64,000 bases of DNA from positions 62,001-126,000 of the forward strand of contig NZ_FNVA01000007.1 of the NCBI RefSeq assembly GCF_900108185.1, written 5' to 3'. The notes beneath the pieces are model-generated. The model was not told where the DNA came from and searched no databases. It worked only from the letters and a program-made list of their open reading frames with translations. Of this stretch, positions 8,515 through 17,040 are shown piece after piece (position 1 is the stretch's first letter; the number at the start of each line of letters is the position of its first letter). This stretch comes from Bryocella elongata. Lineage in GTDB: Bacteria > Acidobacteriota > Terriglobia > Terriglobales > Acidobacteriaceae. Position numbers and translations under genes: made by a program.

Positions 8515-9450
8515 CTACTGACTGAACTTTTCGGGATGCAGCACGCGAGCGAGCACGCCGTGGGCGTGGCCCAGGGCAGCTTCGGCTTCGCGGCGTGGAA
8601 GGTTCAACCGTCCCATCACGATGGCTGTTTTTACGTCGCTTCCGCTTTCAGGAAGCAGCTCGGCGGCCTTTTCGAGTGAGACCTCGGCGGCTTCGGCGAT
8701 GATGCGATGCGCGCGGGCGACCAGCTTGGCGTTGGTCGGGCGCACGTTCACCATCAGGTTGCCGTAGGTGGCCCCGGTGCGCACCATGACCCCGGTGGAG
8801 AGCATGTTGAGCACGAGCTTGGTGGCGGTGCCGGCCTTGAGGCGCGTGGAGCCGGTGACGACCTCCGGGCCGACGAAGGGCGTGATGGCGAGGTCGGTCT
8901 GCATGGCGAGTTCGGAGTGCGGCACGCAGCTGAGGCCGATGGTCAGGCAGCCCATCATCTTCGCGTAGTTGATCGCGCCCAGGACGTAGGGCGTGCGGCC
9001 GCTGGCGGCGATGCCCACGACGACGTCAGGGCGGCCCTCCCGCGCGAAGCCGGCGCGACCGAGGTCGCGTGCGCCTTCTTCCGGAGAGTCTTCGGAGTGC
9101 TCGCTGGACAGCCGCAGCGCGCCGTCGCCACCGGCGATGAGGCCCTGAACGAGGTCTGCGGAGACGTTGAAGGTGGGCGGGCACTCACTGGCGTCCAGCA
9201 CGCCGAGGCGTCCGCTGGTTCCTGCGCCGATGTAGAAGAGGCGGCCTCCGCGCTCGAAGCGCGACGCGACCTCGTCGACGGCTTTGGCGATGAAGGGAAG
9301 CTCGTTGCGCACAGCATGCGCGACTTTGGCGTCCTCATCGTTGATCAGCTCCAGCATCTGGAGGGTCGGGAGCTCATCGAGATGATTGGTCGCGGGGTTG
9401 CGCGACTCGGTCACCAGCTTGGCGAGATCGACATTTGCGGGAGCGGCCAT
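8515..9450 (-). CDS. murQ: N-acetylmuramic acid 6-phosphate etherase
   Basis: Cleaves the D-lactyl ether of MurNAc-6-phosphate to give GlcNAc-6-phosphate in peptidoglycan recycling. 311 residues, normal size. The family start TESRNPATNHLDELPTLQML, the sugar isomerase (SIS) fold with RLFYIGAGTSGRLGVLDASE, the ECPPTF segment and ETSL-like TGSTRLKAGTATKLVLNM are all present. It stands alone without anmK or nagA in this window. Assignment is strong. Confidence 0.95.
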   Translation of the reverse strand: MAAPANVDLAKLVTESRNPATNHLDELPTLQMLELINDEDAKVAHAVRNELPFIAKAVDEVASRFERGGRLFYIGAGTSGRLGVLDASECPPTFNVSADLVQGLIAGGDGALRLSSEHSEDSPEEGARDLGRAGFAREGRPDVVVGIAASGRTPYVLGAINYAKMMGCLTIGLSCVPHSELAMQTDLAITPFVGPEVVTGSTRLKAGTATKLVLNMLSTGVMVRTGATYGNLMVNVRPTNAKLVARAHRIIAEAAEVSLEKAAELLPESGSDVKTAIVMGRLNLPRREAEAALGHAHGVLARVLHPEKFSQ

Positions 9451-9564
9451 AACTCAACCATCATATCGGCCCACCGATGCTGAAGGTGAGGGTGGCTGCG
9501 GAAATAGCCCTGCTGCGTGGATCTGCGCGCTTCCGGTTCTGGCACCAGGGCGTGTGCGCGCTGT

Positions 9565-9599
9565 GCGAAACGGGAGTAACAGCGGGCTTCAGCCCGCGG
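9565..9599 (+). repeat. Left REP end of the RAYT unit
   Basis: Contains the palindrome GCGGGCTTCAGCCCGC. Its reverse complement matches 10133-10167 at 33 of 35 positions. Confidence 0.85.
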
Positions 9600-9645
9600 T
9601 AGGATTCAGCCAAACCAGTTGAGGCTTCAGCCTCGGGCAGTCCTC

Positions 9646-10107
9646 ATGCATAGAGCACCACAGGTACTGCGTACCTACTTCACAACGTTTTCAACGGCGG
9701 CCAGGCGCAGGATCTTCGCTGTTCCTGCCCAAGCAGCGCTGTTTGTCGAGACGCTGATGCACTACCGCGTGCAAGGCCGATTTGCGCTGCACGCCTTTGT
9801 GGTGATGCCGGACCATGTACATCTGCTTCTGACTCCGGCACCGGAGGTCTCATTTGAGAAGGCTCTACAGTTCATCCGGGGTGGTTTTTCCTTCAGGCTG
9901 CACAGCCGCGAAGAGGTCTGGGAGCGGGGGCATTTCGACAAGCGGGTCCCGGACCTTGCAGCCTATGAGACGACCTTGGCCTATATCCACCAGAATCCCG
10001 TGAAGGGCGGATTGGTCGCGAGCGCGTCGGGGTATGCGTATTCCTCGGCCAGCCGGATGGGTGAGATGGACGCGATGCCCGATTGGCTTTCCGTGGGCCG
10101 GGGCTAA
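9646..10107 (+). CDS. REP-associated tyrosine transposase (Y1_Tnp, RAYT)
   Basis: 153-residue HUH/Y1 single-strand transposase relative of the IS200/IS605 group. The HUH motif is in VVMPDHVHLLL and the catalytic tyrosine is in LAYIHQNPVKGGLV; both are diagnostic. The protein probably binds and cleaves REP hairpins as single strands, but RAYTs are generally domesticated and single copy. ATG 9646 is used; a TTG 27 bp earlier is in frame but lies inside the inner REP hairpin. The gene ends 26 bp before the right REP end. Confidence 0.92.
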   Translation: MHRAPQVLRTYFTTFSTAARRRIFAVPAQAALFVETLMHYRVQGRFALHAFVVMPDHVHLLLTPAPEVSFEKALQFIRGGFSFRLHSREEVWERGHFDKRVPDLAAYETTLAYIHQNPVKGGLVASASGYAYSSASRMGEMDAMPDWLSVGRG

Positions 10108-10132
10108 AGCCCCGAATCCTTGTATTTGTTTT

Positions 10133-10167
10133 CCGCGGGCTGAAGCCCGCTGCTACTCCCGCTTCGC
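10133..10167 (-). repeat. Right REP end of the RAYT unit
   Basis: Contains GCGGGCTGAAGCCCGC followed by TGCTACTCCCG. Inverted copy of 9565-9599 with two mismatches. Confidence 0.85.
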
Positions 10168-10193
10168 GTCGTTGGTGTGCTCGATATCTTCGG

Positions 10194-10226
10194 CAAAGAC
10201 AAAGGCCAACCCTTGCGGGCTGGCCT
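10194..10226 (-). terminator. Intrinsic terminator after iscU
   Basis: On the minus strand AGGCCAGCCC and GGGTTGGCCT pair (one G-U wobble) around a GCAA tetraloop and are followed by TTGTCTTTG. It sits about 65 bp after the iscU stop. Confidence 0.75.
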
Positions 10227-10290
10227 GTGTGATCTGTGTGCAACGAGCGGTCAATCAAGACAAACCGATCGATTGGTGCTGCGTCGCGTC

Positions 10291-10710
10291 TTAGTGAGCA
10301 GCGACGGCAACGGCCTCGGTTTCGGCCACGTTGTTCTTCTTCTTCCAGTCGCCGATGGCGGCGCGGATCGCGTCTTCTGCCAGCACCGAGCAGTGGATCT
10401 TCACCGGGGGAAGCGCGAGCTCCTTCACGATGTCGGTGTTGGAGATCTGCAGAGCCTCGGAGACGGTCTTGCCCTTCACCCATTCGGTGGCGAGCGATGA
10501 GCTCGCGATGGCAGAGCCGCAGCCGAAGGTCTTGAACTTCGCGTCTTCGATGACCTGGGTCTCAGGGTTCACCTTGATCTGGAGGCGCATGACGTCGCCG
10601 CACTCGGGTGCGCCGACCAGGCCGGTACCAACCTCAGACGAGCTCTTATCGAGCGTGCCGACGTTGCGCGGATTTTCGTAGTGATCGACAACCTTGTCGC
10701 TGTAAGCCAT
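10291..10710 (-). CDS. iscU: Iron-sulfur cluster assembly scaffold IscU
   Basis: 139-residue scaffold on which [2Fe-2S] clusters are built before transfer. The three ligand cysteines are visible in GAPECGDVM, KTFGCGSAIAS and KIHCSVLAEDA, as is the start AYSDKVVDHYENPRNVG. The LPPVK motif, the site recognised by the HscA chaperone, is present directly before the third cysteine, so interaction with the hscA product at 47768 is expected. ATG 10710 follows a GCGAGGAAC Shine-Dalgarno; a longer in-frame start at 10794 would add non-homologous residues. No iscS is next to it, unlike the classical operon. Confidence 0.96.
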   Translation of the reverse strand: MAYSDKVVDHYENPRNVGTLDKSSSEVGTGLVGAPECGDVMRLQIKVNPETQVIEDAKFKTFGCGSAIASSSLATEWVKGKTVSEALQISNTDIVKELALPPVKIHCSVLAEDAIRAAIGDWKKKNNVAETEAVAVAAH

Positions 10711-10985
10711 GGATGTGTTCCTCGCTGGGTTTGATGATAACTCGGACTGTTTCGGTGCGCAAATATATTGCGGCCCGTCTGTGACGCGGATCACAGGATT
10801 TCACCGGTGTTGGTGGACCGCAACAGGTCATTTCCGGTTCGTTCCGAATAGGGCCGGAGACGCGAATGTCTCCGGAAGTCCACAGGGCGACGAGCCGCGA
10901 TGGAGGCGGAATGCCTATCTCTCGGAAAGCAGGCGTGTTATTCGCGCTGCAAGAGCCGTTAATCGCACCCGCTATACTCGACGCC

Positions 10986-12371
10986 ATGAGCGACAACCCC
11001 TCCAACCTCACCGAACCGATTCCGCCGGATCTTAATGGTGGTATCGATCCGTCCGAGCAGCCAAATCCGATGCTGGGCGAGCCGGAGACGGTGGAGGCGG
11101 TCGGCGCTGAGGGAGTCGGGACCGGGATGCCGGGGATTGAAGCGCCCCAGGGCCGCCGCGCTGCTGCGACCTTCATCTTCCTCACCGTGGCGCTGGACAT
11201 GCTCGCCATGGGGATGATTTTGCCGGTGCTGCCCAAGCTGATCGAGGGATTCGTCAACGGAAACGACGCGAAGACGGCGACGTGGCTGGGCATCTTCGGC
11301 ACGCTCTTTGCGGGAATGCAGTTCTTCTTTTCGCCGGTGCTGGGTTCGCTTTCGGACCGGTATGGACGCCGGCCCATCGTGCTGCTATCGAACTTCGGCC
11401 TGGGCTGCGACTACATCGTGATGGCGCTGGCGCCCACGCTTCCGTGGTTGTTCCTGGGGCGGGTGATCTCGGGTCTCACAGCTTCGAGTGTGCCTACGGC
11501 GATGGCCTACATGGCGGATGTGACTCCGCCGGAGAAGCGCGCCGGCGCCTTTGGGATGCTGAACGCGGCGTTTGGTGTGGGTTTTGTGCTCGGGCCTGCG
11601 CTGGGTGGCGTGCTGGGCAACGTCAACCCGCGGCTTCCGTTCTGGATCGCTGCGGTGCTCTCGCTGCTGAACGGCATGTACGGGCTGTTCGTGCTGCCGG
11701 AGTCGCTGAAGGCCGAGCACCGCTCGCGCTTCTCGTGGAAGCGGGCCAACCCGATTGGCTCGCTGCAGCTCTTCCGCAGCGTCAAGGGCGTGCTTCCGCT
11801 GGCGTTCCTGCTGCTGCTGGGCTACATCGCGCAGCAGTCGCTGATGAGCGCCTACATGATCTACGTCTATTCGCGCTATCACTGGACGGCGCAGACCGGC
11901 GGCCTGTCGCTGGCGGTGGTGGGCATCGTCACGGGGATCTACGGCGCGATGCTGGTGAAGCCTGCGGTGAAGTGGATCGGCGAGCGGCGGTCGATCCTGC
12001 TGGGGTATGTGGGTGGGGCGATCGGGTACTGGATGTTCGGCTTCTCGAAGACGGGCCTGCTGGTCTGGCTGGGGATTCCGCTGCTGAACCTGATGAGCAT
12101 CGCGTGGCCGGCGGCGCAGTCGATCATGTCGAAGGTGATTCCGCCGAACCAGCAGGGGGCTTTGCAGGGAGCGACGAATTCGCTGCGCGGTATCGCGGGG
12201 CTGATTGGGCCATCGCTGTTCACGCGGGTGTTCGCGGATTCGCTCGGGGTGCATCCGGTGTTCCCCACGGAGGGCGCGCCGTTTTACCTCGCGGGGCTGA
12301 TGCTGGTGGCGGGGCTGGTGCTGCTGTTTATGAGTTCGATTGGGCGACCGGTGGAGGTCCCGGCGGCTTAG
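10986..12371 (+). CDS. MFS transporter, TetA/DHA1-like
   Basis: 461-residue inner-membrane efflux carrier candidate with about 12 membrane segments. After a 55-residue hydrophilic N terminus the first helix TFIFLTVALDMLAMGMILPVLP is followed by the DHA1 motif A loop SDRYGRRPIVLLS and by FLGRVISGLTASSVPTAMAYMADVTPPEKRAGAFG, as in tetracycline-type antiporters. Substrate is unknown. ATG 10986 is chosen; an in-frame ATG at 10911 would lengthen the unstructured N terminus. It is divergent from iscU (275-bp gap) and ends 10 bp from the convergent TPR/OGT gene. Confidence 0.85.
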   Translation: MSDNPSNLTEPIPPDLNGGIDPSEQPNPMLGEPETVEAVGAEGVGTGMPGIEAPQGRRAAATFIFLTVALDMLAMGMILPVLPKLIEGFVNGNDAKTATWLGIFGTLFAGMQFFFSPVLGSLSDRYGRRPIVLLSNFGLGCDYIVMALAPTLPWLFLGRVISGLTASSVPTAMAYMADVTPPEKRAGAFGMLNAAFGVGFVLGPALGGVLGNVNPRLPFWIAAVLSLLNGMYGLFVLPESLKAEHRSRFSWKRANPIGSLQLFRSVKGVLPLAFLLLLGYIAQQSLMSAYMIYVYSRYHWTAQTGGLSLAVVGIVTGIYGAMLVKPAVKWIGERRSILLGYVGGAIGYWMFGFSKTGLLVWLGIPLLNLMSIAWPAAQSIMSKVIPPNQQGALQGATNSLRGIAGLIGPSLFTRVFADSLGVHPVFPTEGAPFYLAGLMLVAGLVLLFMSSIGRPVEVPAA

Positions 12372-12381
12372 CTGTTGTCGT

Positions 12382-14526
12382 CTAGAATCCGCTGGCTCTC
12401 TTCAGACCGAGGTAGGTAGATGCAACCGGCTTTGCTGCAGACTGCGCTGGAATGCGAGTCTGCTCCGTGCCGTTCAGCCAGCGCACGTACATCTGCTCAA
12501 AGGCATCTTCCAGGGAGTGCGTGAGCGAGACGGAGTCGCACAGCTGGCTGGCGGCCATCTGCTCGCGGAGGTCGCTGCGCATGGCCGTGCGGGAGGCGTT
12601 GTCGTCGGTGCAGGTGCGGGCGATGGCGGCGACGATTCCGGCGAACTCCGCGGCGTCGCGGGCGATCCATTCGGGGTGGCCCAGCGCGTTGAGCGCTGCA
12701 CCGGTGATGCGAGCGCCTTCGGTCTGGCCTTCGACCGTGACGGTGGGAACGCCCATCCAGAGCGCGTCGAAGCTGGTGGTGCCGCCGTTGAAGGGCACGG
12801 TGTCGAGCGCGATGTCGAGCTGGTGATACATGCGCATGTGGCGCGCGTGGCCGGGCTCGTAGGAGAGGAACTCGACGCGCTCGGGAGCGATGCCATGGAC
12901 GGCGAGGCCGGTGCGGATGCGGTTGTGCGACTCGGTCTCGGCGTTGCCTCGGTCTTCCAGCAGCAGGACGGAGTTGGGCACCGCCTTCAGGGCGCCGGCC
13001 CAGAGGGCGAGCGTGGCCTCGCGGATCTTGGCGAACTTGGCGAAGGCCCCCATGCGGATCTTGCCTTCGGGATGTGGCTGCCAGCCGAGGTCGAGGTCGC
13101 GGTCGCCGCGATAGCAGACGCCGATGCGTGGCAGACGCCAGAAGCGCTCGGAGAAGTGAGCTTCGATGGAAGCGGGCGGGTCCTGGTCGGCGATGAAGTA
13201 GTCCATCTCGGTCAGGCCCGTCGTGGACCAGTAGCCGATGTAGGTGGCCTGCACCGGGGCGGCACGGCGGGCGAAGATGCCGAGGCGGTTGTTCAGCGTG
13301 TGGCCGGAGGTGTCAATGAGGACGTCGATGTGCTCGCGGCGGATGCGCTCGACGGCGGCGGCGTCGCTGAGGGTCGTGAGCGGCACAAAGCCATCGGCCA
13401 GCTCGCGGATGCGGGCGGCGCGCTCGCAGTAGCGGCCGGTGACGGGGAAGAGCGTGAGGTGGAAGCGGGAGCGGTCGAGGGTGGCGAGAATGGGCTCCAG
13501 GAACTCGGCGACGGCGTGGGTTCCGAGCTCGGCGGAGACGATGCCGACGCGGAGGCGGCGACGGGCGACACCGGCGCCCAGGGGCTCGGCGGGGAAGGCT
13601 CCGCCCCAGGGGCAGGAGGCTGCGCGGGCTGCGTTGCGCTCTTCGGCGGTGAGGAGGAAGCTTTCGAACTGGCGAGCCAGGGCAAGCTCACTTTCCGCGG
13701 GGATATCCCGGGTAAAGGCGTGCAGGTACAAAAGGTTGGAGAAGGCGACGGGGTTACGCGGATCCACAGCGAGGGCAGCTTCATAGGCGCGTGAGGCGAT
13801 GTTGGGTTCGCCCTGGTCGCGCAGGGTCTCGCCGAGGTTGTTGTAGCCGCGCGGATCGCGGGGATTGAGGGCGATCACGCGGCGGTAGCACTGCGCGGCC
13901 TCCTGCAGCATGCCTTCCTGCTTGAAGGCGTTGCCGAAGTTTAGGGAAGCTTCGAGGTTGTTGGGATCGAGCTCGAGGGCGTGGCGGCTGGCCTCGCCCG
14001 CAGCGGCGTGTTTGCCAATGGCGTTGAGGGCGGCGCCGAGGTTGACCCAGCCGTCGGTGAGCTTCGGATCGAGCTCGACGGCCTTGATGAGGCTCGAGGC
14101 GGCTTCGCTGTTGCGGCCGAGCGCGAGGAGCGCCTGGCCGAGGTTGCTGTGCGCACTGGCCAGCTTCGGGTTCAGCTCAAGGGCCTTGAGATAACAGACG
14201 CGGGCGCGTTCGGCGTCGCCGAGATAGTAGAGCGCAACCCCAAGATTCGACACGGCGTCCGCGGAGCGGGGGTCGATCTCGATGGCTGCGGCGAGGCTGG
14301 CCGCGCCTTCCCGCCAGCGCGCCGCGCGGAGGTGGGTAACGCCCTCGTTCATGCGTGCGTGAAAGCGGGCCTGCTGGCCGGCATCCGCCTGAGCGGCCGC
14401 GCGGGCGATGCCGTTGGGAGCAGCGGGAGCCTTCGCTCCGCGACGCTGCTGCGAACGGTCGGTGAAGAACATTTGTTTGGGAAGCGCTGCTTCCGTCGTC
14501 GATCGCTGCTTGTCTTGAAAGCCCAT
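12382..14526 (-). CDS. TPR protein with O-GlcNAc transferase (SPINDLY-type) domain
   Basis: 714 residues. The N-terminal half holds about seven TPR units (for example AVSNLGVALYYLGDAERARV, SAHSNLGQALLALGRNSEAA). The C-terminal half is a GT41-like transferase: RLRVGIVSAELGTHAVAEFL, IDVLIDTSGHTLNNRLGIFA, APVQATYIGYWSTTGL, GAFAKFAKI, DIALDTVPFNGGTTSFDALWMGVPTVT. The family puts GlcNAc or fucose on Ser/Thr using UDP-GlcNAc or GDP-fucose; the bacterial acceptor is unknown here. ATG 14526 follows GCAGGGAAAC. No flagellin or adhesin acceptor gene is adjacent. Confidence 0.88.
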   Translation of the reverse strand: MGFQDKQRSTTEAALPKQMFFTDRSQQRRGAKAPAAPNGIARAAAQADAGQQARFHARMNEGVTHLRAARWREGAASLAAAIEIDPRSADAVSNLGVALYYLGDAERARVCYLKALELNPKLASAHSNLGQALLALGRNSEAASSLIKAVELDPKLTDGWVNLGAALNAIGKHAAAGEASRHALELDPNNLEASLNFGNAFKQEGMLQEAAQCYRRVIALNPRDPRGYNNLGETLRDQGEPNIASRAYEAALAVDPRNPVAFSNLLYLHAFTRDIPAESELALARQFESFLLTAEERNAARAASCPWGGAFPAEPLGAGVARRRLRVGIVSAELGTHAVAEFLEPILATLDRSRFHLTLFPVTGRYCERAARIRELADGFVPLTTLSDAAAVERIRREHIDVLIDTSGHTLNNRLGIFARRAAPVQATYIGYWSTTGLTEMDYFIADQDPPASIEAHFSERFWRLPRIGVCYRGDRDLDLGWQPHPEGKIRMGAFAKFAKIREATLALWAGALKAVPNSVLLLEDRGNAETESHNRIRTGLAVHGIAPERVEFLSYEPGHARHMRMYHQLDIALDTVPFNGGTTSFDALWMGVPTVTVEGQTEGARITGAALNALGHPEWIARDAAEFAGIVAAIARTCTDDNASRTAMRSDLREQMAASQLCDSVSLTHSLEDAFEQMYVRWLNGTEQTRIPAQSAAKPVASTYLGLKRASGF

Positions 14527-14597
14527 GAATCCGTTTCCCTGCCCAGTGTCGTATCCCACCTATCGGCCATACTCTGTCCGAGGTTGAGGCGGGGCAA

Positions 14598-14638
14598 AAT
14601 CGGACACTCCCCCGAAGGTCGCAGGAGGCTGTCCGATT
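14598..14638 (-). terminator. Terminator-like stem-loop between phospholipase-like gene and OGT gene
   Basis: Perfect 9-bp arms AATCGGACA and TGTCCGATT enclose a loop with further CTCC/GGAG pairing. On the minus strand the stem runs into TTTT, so it should end transcription of the gene at 14642-16183 before the downstream gene at 14526. Confidence 0.7.
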
Positions 14639-14641
14639 GGG

Positions 14642-16183
14642 CTAGCGGGTCATTCTGGAATCGGGGCCAGGAGCCTGACCCGGGGACGCAGGCTTTGCCG
14701 GAGACGGCGTGGGGTCCGAAGGCGTCGTGGGATGGCCGCCTGCGGGGCCGGGGTCGCCGCTGCCGTCGGCGTAGGTGGGGAAAGGGATGGGCTCGGTGCT
14801 GGTGGGCATGGGCCGCAGGGTATCGAGGTCCTTCAGCACCTGGGCCCAGAGCTCCGGCTTCTTCTTCGTCGCGAAGGGAAGGTCGAGATTCGCGTAGTAG
14901 GCGAGGATGTCGTCCTTGATTCCGGGCGGCACGGGCGCTGCGGGCGTCAGCGTAAGCCGATGCAGCAGCGTGGCATAGGTGTCATCGGTCAGCCGGTATC
15001 CGGAGGGGCGGACGGGGCTGCCGGTGTCGAGGTCGCGATTGAGCAGGGGATGCCGGGGGTCGTTGGAGTCGCGGGGGATCGTCTGCTCGGCGCCGGGCTG
15101 GGCGGGAAGCGGATCGGAGGCGGGCGGGTCGGAGTGGGTGTCGCTGGCGGCGGCGAGTGTCGCCGTCGACCGTGTCGCCGGGGGCGGGGTAAAACGGCGC
15201 AGCTCGCCGTTGAGGAGATCGGTGGAGAGCAGCACGGAGTGGACGTAGCGGGCTTCGGTCTCCTGCGTGGGCCCCTTTACGGCAGCCAGGCTCAGCTGGT
15301 CGACCTTGGGCAGGATGTAGAGGAAGCCCGCGAGGGTGTAGGTGCCAATGCCTGCCTTGCGGCGGTACTGGTCCCAATCGTTCTTCTGCGCGACGGCGGT
15401 GGTTTCGCGGATGAGCCGCTGTACGTCGGGGCTGTCGAGCTCCGTGGGCTCGTGCTTGCGGTGGAGGATGGTGACCGCGTAGGCGATGCGCGGGATGAAG
15501 CCGTGTACGGCCCAGCGGTAGGTGCCCACGTTTATGCGATGGTGGCGGGTGTCGGTGAAGTCTTCGCGCAGGCCGTAGGTCTGGTAGAAGGCCAGCGAGA
15601 GCTGCCGGACGGGGACCTCGAGGCCAACGTGGCGCAGGTAATGCACCGGGGCTAGACGGTGCTGCGCGATCTCGTCGATGTCGAAGGCGAACTCGGTCTG
15701 TACGTGCTGATGGGCGCCTTCGGCGTAGTTCACGCTCTTGCCATACTTCTTGGCGAGCTTGGGAAACTCGACCGGAACGGCGACGTTGGTGGCGGTGGCA
15801 TGGCCGACGGAGTCGCCGATGTAGTGCGAGAGCGCGCCGACGGCGAAGGCGAGCTCGTCGGCGTTGCCGGCGTTGCGGAAGAGGTTGATGACGAAGTCAC
15901 CTGAGCGGACGTAATGGGTGAGGTCGGAGAAGAAGGCATCGCCGAAGGGGTAATACCCTATGTCCTGGATGACGCAGCCACCGTAAGCGTAGGCGCGGGC
16001 GTGCTCCAGTTCAGCGGGCGTGATCGTCGGGTAACGGCTCCTGATCAGGGGGACGATGGATGAGTCCCAGGTGAGGTCGATGAGCTGCTCGTGGGTGAGC
16101 AACGAGTAGGCTCCTGCCGGGTGAGCAGGAAAGAACGCCAGAGTCACGAAGAGGAGGAGGAACGAACGCCAGCGCGCTTGCAT
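14642..16183 (-). CDS. Secreted zinc-dependent phospholipase C-like protein
   Basis: 513 residues with a signal peptide (FLLLFVTLAFFPAHPAGAYS). The mature protein starts with LLTHEQLIDLTWDSSI, and the histidine/acid pattern of the zinc-dependent phospholipase C / P1 nuclease fold follows: TPAELEHARAYAYGG, DLTHYVRSGDF, ALSHYIGDSVGHATATN. About residues 330-513 form a Pro/Ser/Thr-rich tail that looks disordered and has no recognised domain. The family hydrolyses phospholipids with three zinc ions; activity here is unproven, and many acidobacterial relatives are only annotated by domain. Confidence 0.75.
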   Translation of the reverse strand: MQARWRSFLLLFVTLAFFPAHPAGAYSLLTHEQLIDLTWDSSIVPLIRSRYPTITPAELEHARAYAYGGCVIQDIGYYPFGDAFFSDLTHYVRSGDFVINLFRNAGNADELAFAVGALSHYIGDSVGHATATNVAVPVEFPKLAKKYGKSVNYAEGAHQHVQTEFAFDIDEIAQHRLAPVHYLRHVGLEVPVRQLSLAFYQTYGLREDFTDTRHHRINVGTYRWAVHGFIPRIAYAVTILHRKHEPTELDSPDVQRLIRETTAVAQKNDWDQYRRKAGIGTYTLAGFLYILPKVDQLSLAAVKGPTQETEARYVHSVLLSTDLLNGELRRFTPPPATRSTATLAAASDTHSDPPASDPLPAQPGAEQTIPRDSNDPRHPLLNRDLDTGSPVRPSGYRLTDDTYATLLHRLTLTPAAPVPPGIKDDILAYYANLDLPFATKKKPELWAQVLKDLDTLRPMPTSTEPIPFPTYADGSGDPGPAGGHPTTPSDPTPSPAKPASPGQAPGPDSRMTR

Positions 16184-16288
16184 AGACCTGATAGACCTGC
16201 AGGTGAGAGCTTCATGGGCGTGCGTGAGTTGTACCTGGCGGCACTTTATGAATGACGCGTCATGTCGAGATCACCATCCGCGAAAGCT

Positions 16289-16444
16289 TTATCTATGCCC
16301 TAACGAGATGGGATGACCACCGACCGCGACGTAGAAGACATAGAGCAGCACGAGGATCACGAGCCACAGCGCGACCTGCGCGGGAATGCTCTTCTTCTTG
16401 GCAATCTTTTCGTCGACCTTGGTGTAGGGGGCGTTGTGCGGCAT
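16289..16444 (-). CDS. Small single-span membrane protein (51 aa), unknown function
   Basis: Short gene found by reading the minus strand: a charged N terminus (PHNAPYTKVDEKIAKKKSIP) is followed by one hydrophobic helix (VALWLVILVLLYVFYVAVGG) and a short tail GHPISLGHR. Positive residues before the helix predict N-in, C-out. AGGAG lies 9 nt before ATG and is itself inside a perfect hairpin (16454-16470). It is downstream of another membrane protein gene on the same strand (103-bp gap). No function can be assigned. Confidence 0.65.
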   Translation of the reverse strand: MPHNAPYTKVDEKIAKKKSIPAQVALWLVILVLLYVFYVAVGGHPISLGHR

Positions 16445-16453
16445 CGTGTGAGG

Positions 16454-16470
16454 CTCCTGAAGCTCAGGAG
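16454..16470 (-). promoter_or_regulatory. Hairpin covering the Shine-Dalgarno of the 51-aa gene
   Basis: On the minus strand CTCCTGA-GCT-TCAGGAG forms perfect 7-bp arms with a 3-nt loop. The right arm contains the AGGAG ribosome-binding site, so folding would hide it. Confidence 0.5.
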
Positions 16471-16547
16471 TTCTGTGATGCGCTGGTGCGCCGGGGGGAT
16501 GGTACGCGGCTGGAAATGAGCGCGTTAGCCTTTGAGGCCGCGCGGCG

Positions 16548-16880
16548 TCAGCCCTTGAAGTCCCGATAGTGAATCAGCTCGCTGATGCCGATCCAGACAT
16601 CGACGAGGCCGATGCCGGAGATGAGTCCGCGCATCCAGCCCTGGATCGCGATGGCGTCGATGGCCGGGTGGGCCATGAGCCAGCCGTTCTGGTCCCAGTA
16701 GCGCGGGGACCAGGGCAGCACCGCGAGGATGCCGCCGATGTAGAAGCAGAACAGCACAAAGACCACGAGGCTCATCCGCTGCAACCACACAGGCGCAGGG
16801 GCCACGGGTTCCTTTGGGGCCCGGCCGGGGGAACTCATCGGCGATGCGGTCTGGGATGCGCTGGAGGACTGCAAAGACAT
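16548..16880 (-). CDS. Small integral membrane protein (110 aa), unknown function
   Basis: From ATG 16880 (SD GGATAGG) the protein has a 30-residue Ser/Pro-rich N terminus, one clear membrane helix (MSLVVFVLFCFYIGGILAVLPW) and a second hydrophobic stretch (AIQGWMRGLISGIGLVDVWIG). The motif SPRYWDQNGWLMAHPA lies between them. I do not recognise a named family. It may be co-transcribed with the 51-aa membrane protein gene downstream. Confidence 0.6.
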   Translation of the reverse strand: MSLQSSSASQTASPMSSPGRAPKEPVAPAPVWLQRMSLVVFVLFCFYIGGILAVLPWSPRYWDQNGWLMAHPAIDAIAIQGWMRGLISGIGLVDVWIGISELIHYRDFKG

Positions 16881-17040
16881 CCTATCCACGTTAGCAGGTT
16901 CAGGATTGGGGAGGGACACCCGAAGGTGTTGGCGGGCTTTGGGAGGGACGAAGCTCTGGGCGAAACGGAAGCCGCACATCGCAAAAGAGTTTGAGCATCG
17001 CTGACCAAACGCAGCGATGCCCTTCGCCCTGCCTTACGAG

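Larger units (their letters stand above)
9565..10167 (+). mobile_element. RAYT unit: Y1 transposase gene bounded by inverted REP repeats
   Basis: A 603-bp unit made of a REP-associated tyrosine transposase gene (9646-10107) and REP hairpins on both sides. Outermost 35-bp ends at 9565-9599 and 10133-10167 are reverse complements with two mismatches. Inner hairpins are GAGGCTTCAGCCTC (9621-9634) and GGGGCTAAAGCCCC (near 10099-10113). Related but diverged GGGCTNAAGCCC hairpins occur at 30951-31003 and 38811-38872, as expected for a RAYT and its dispersed REP family. Confidence 0.85.

Noticed and set aside
12340-13794. 484-residue open frame opposite the OGT gene
   Set aside because: Gly/Ala/Glu/Val-rich shadow of a real gene with well-conserved motifs on the minus strand.
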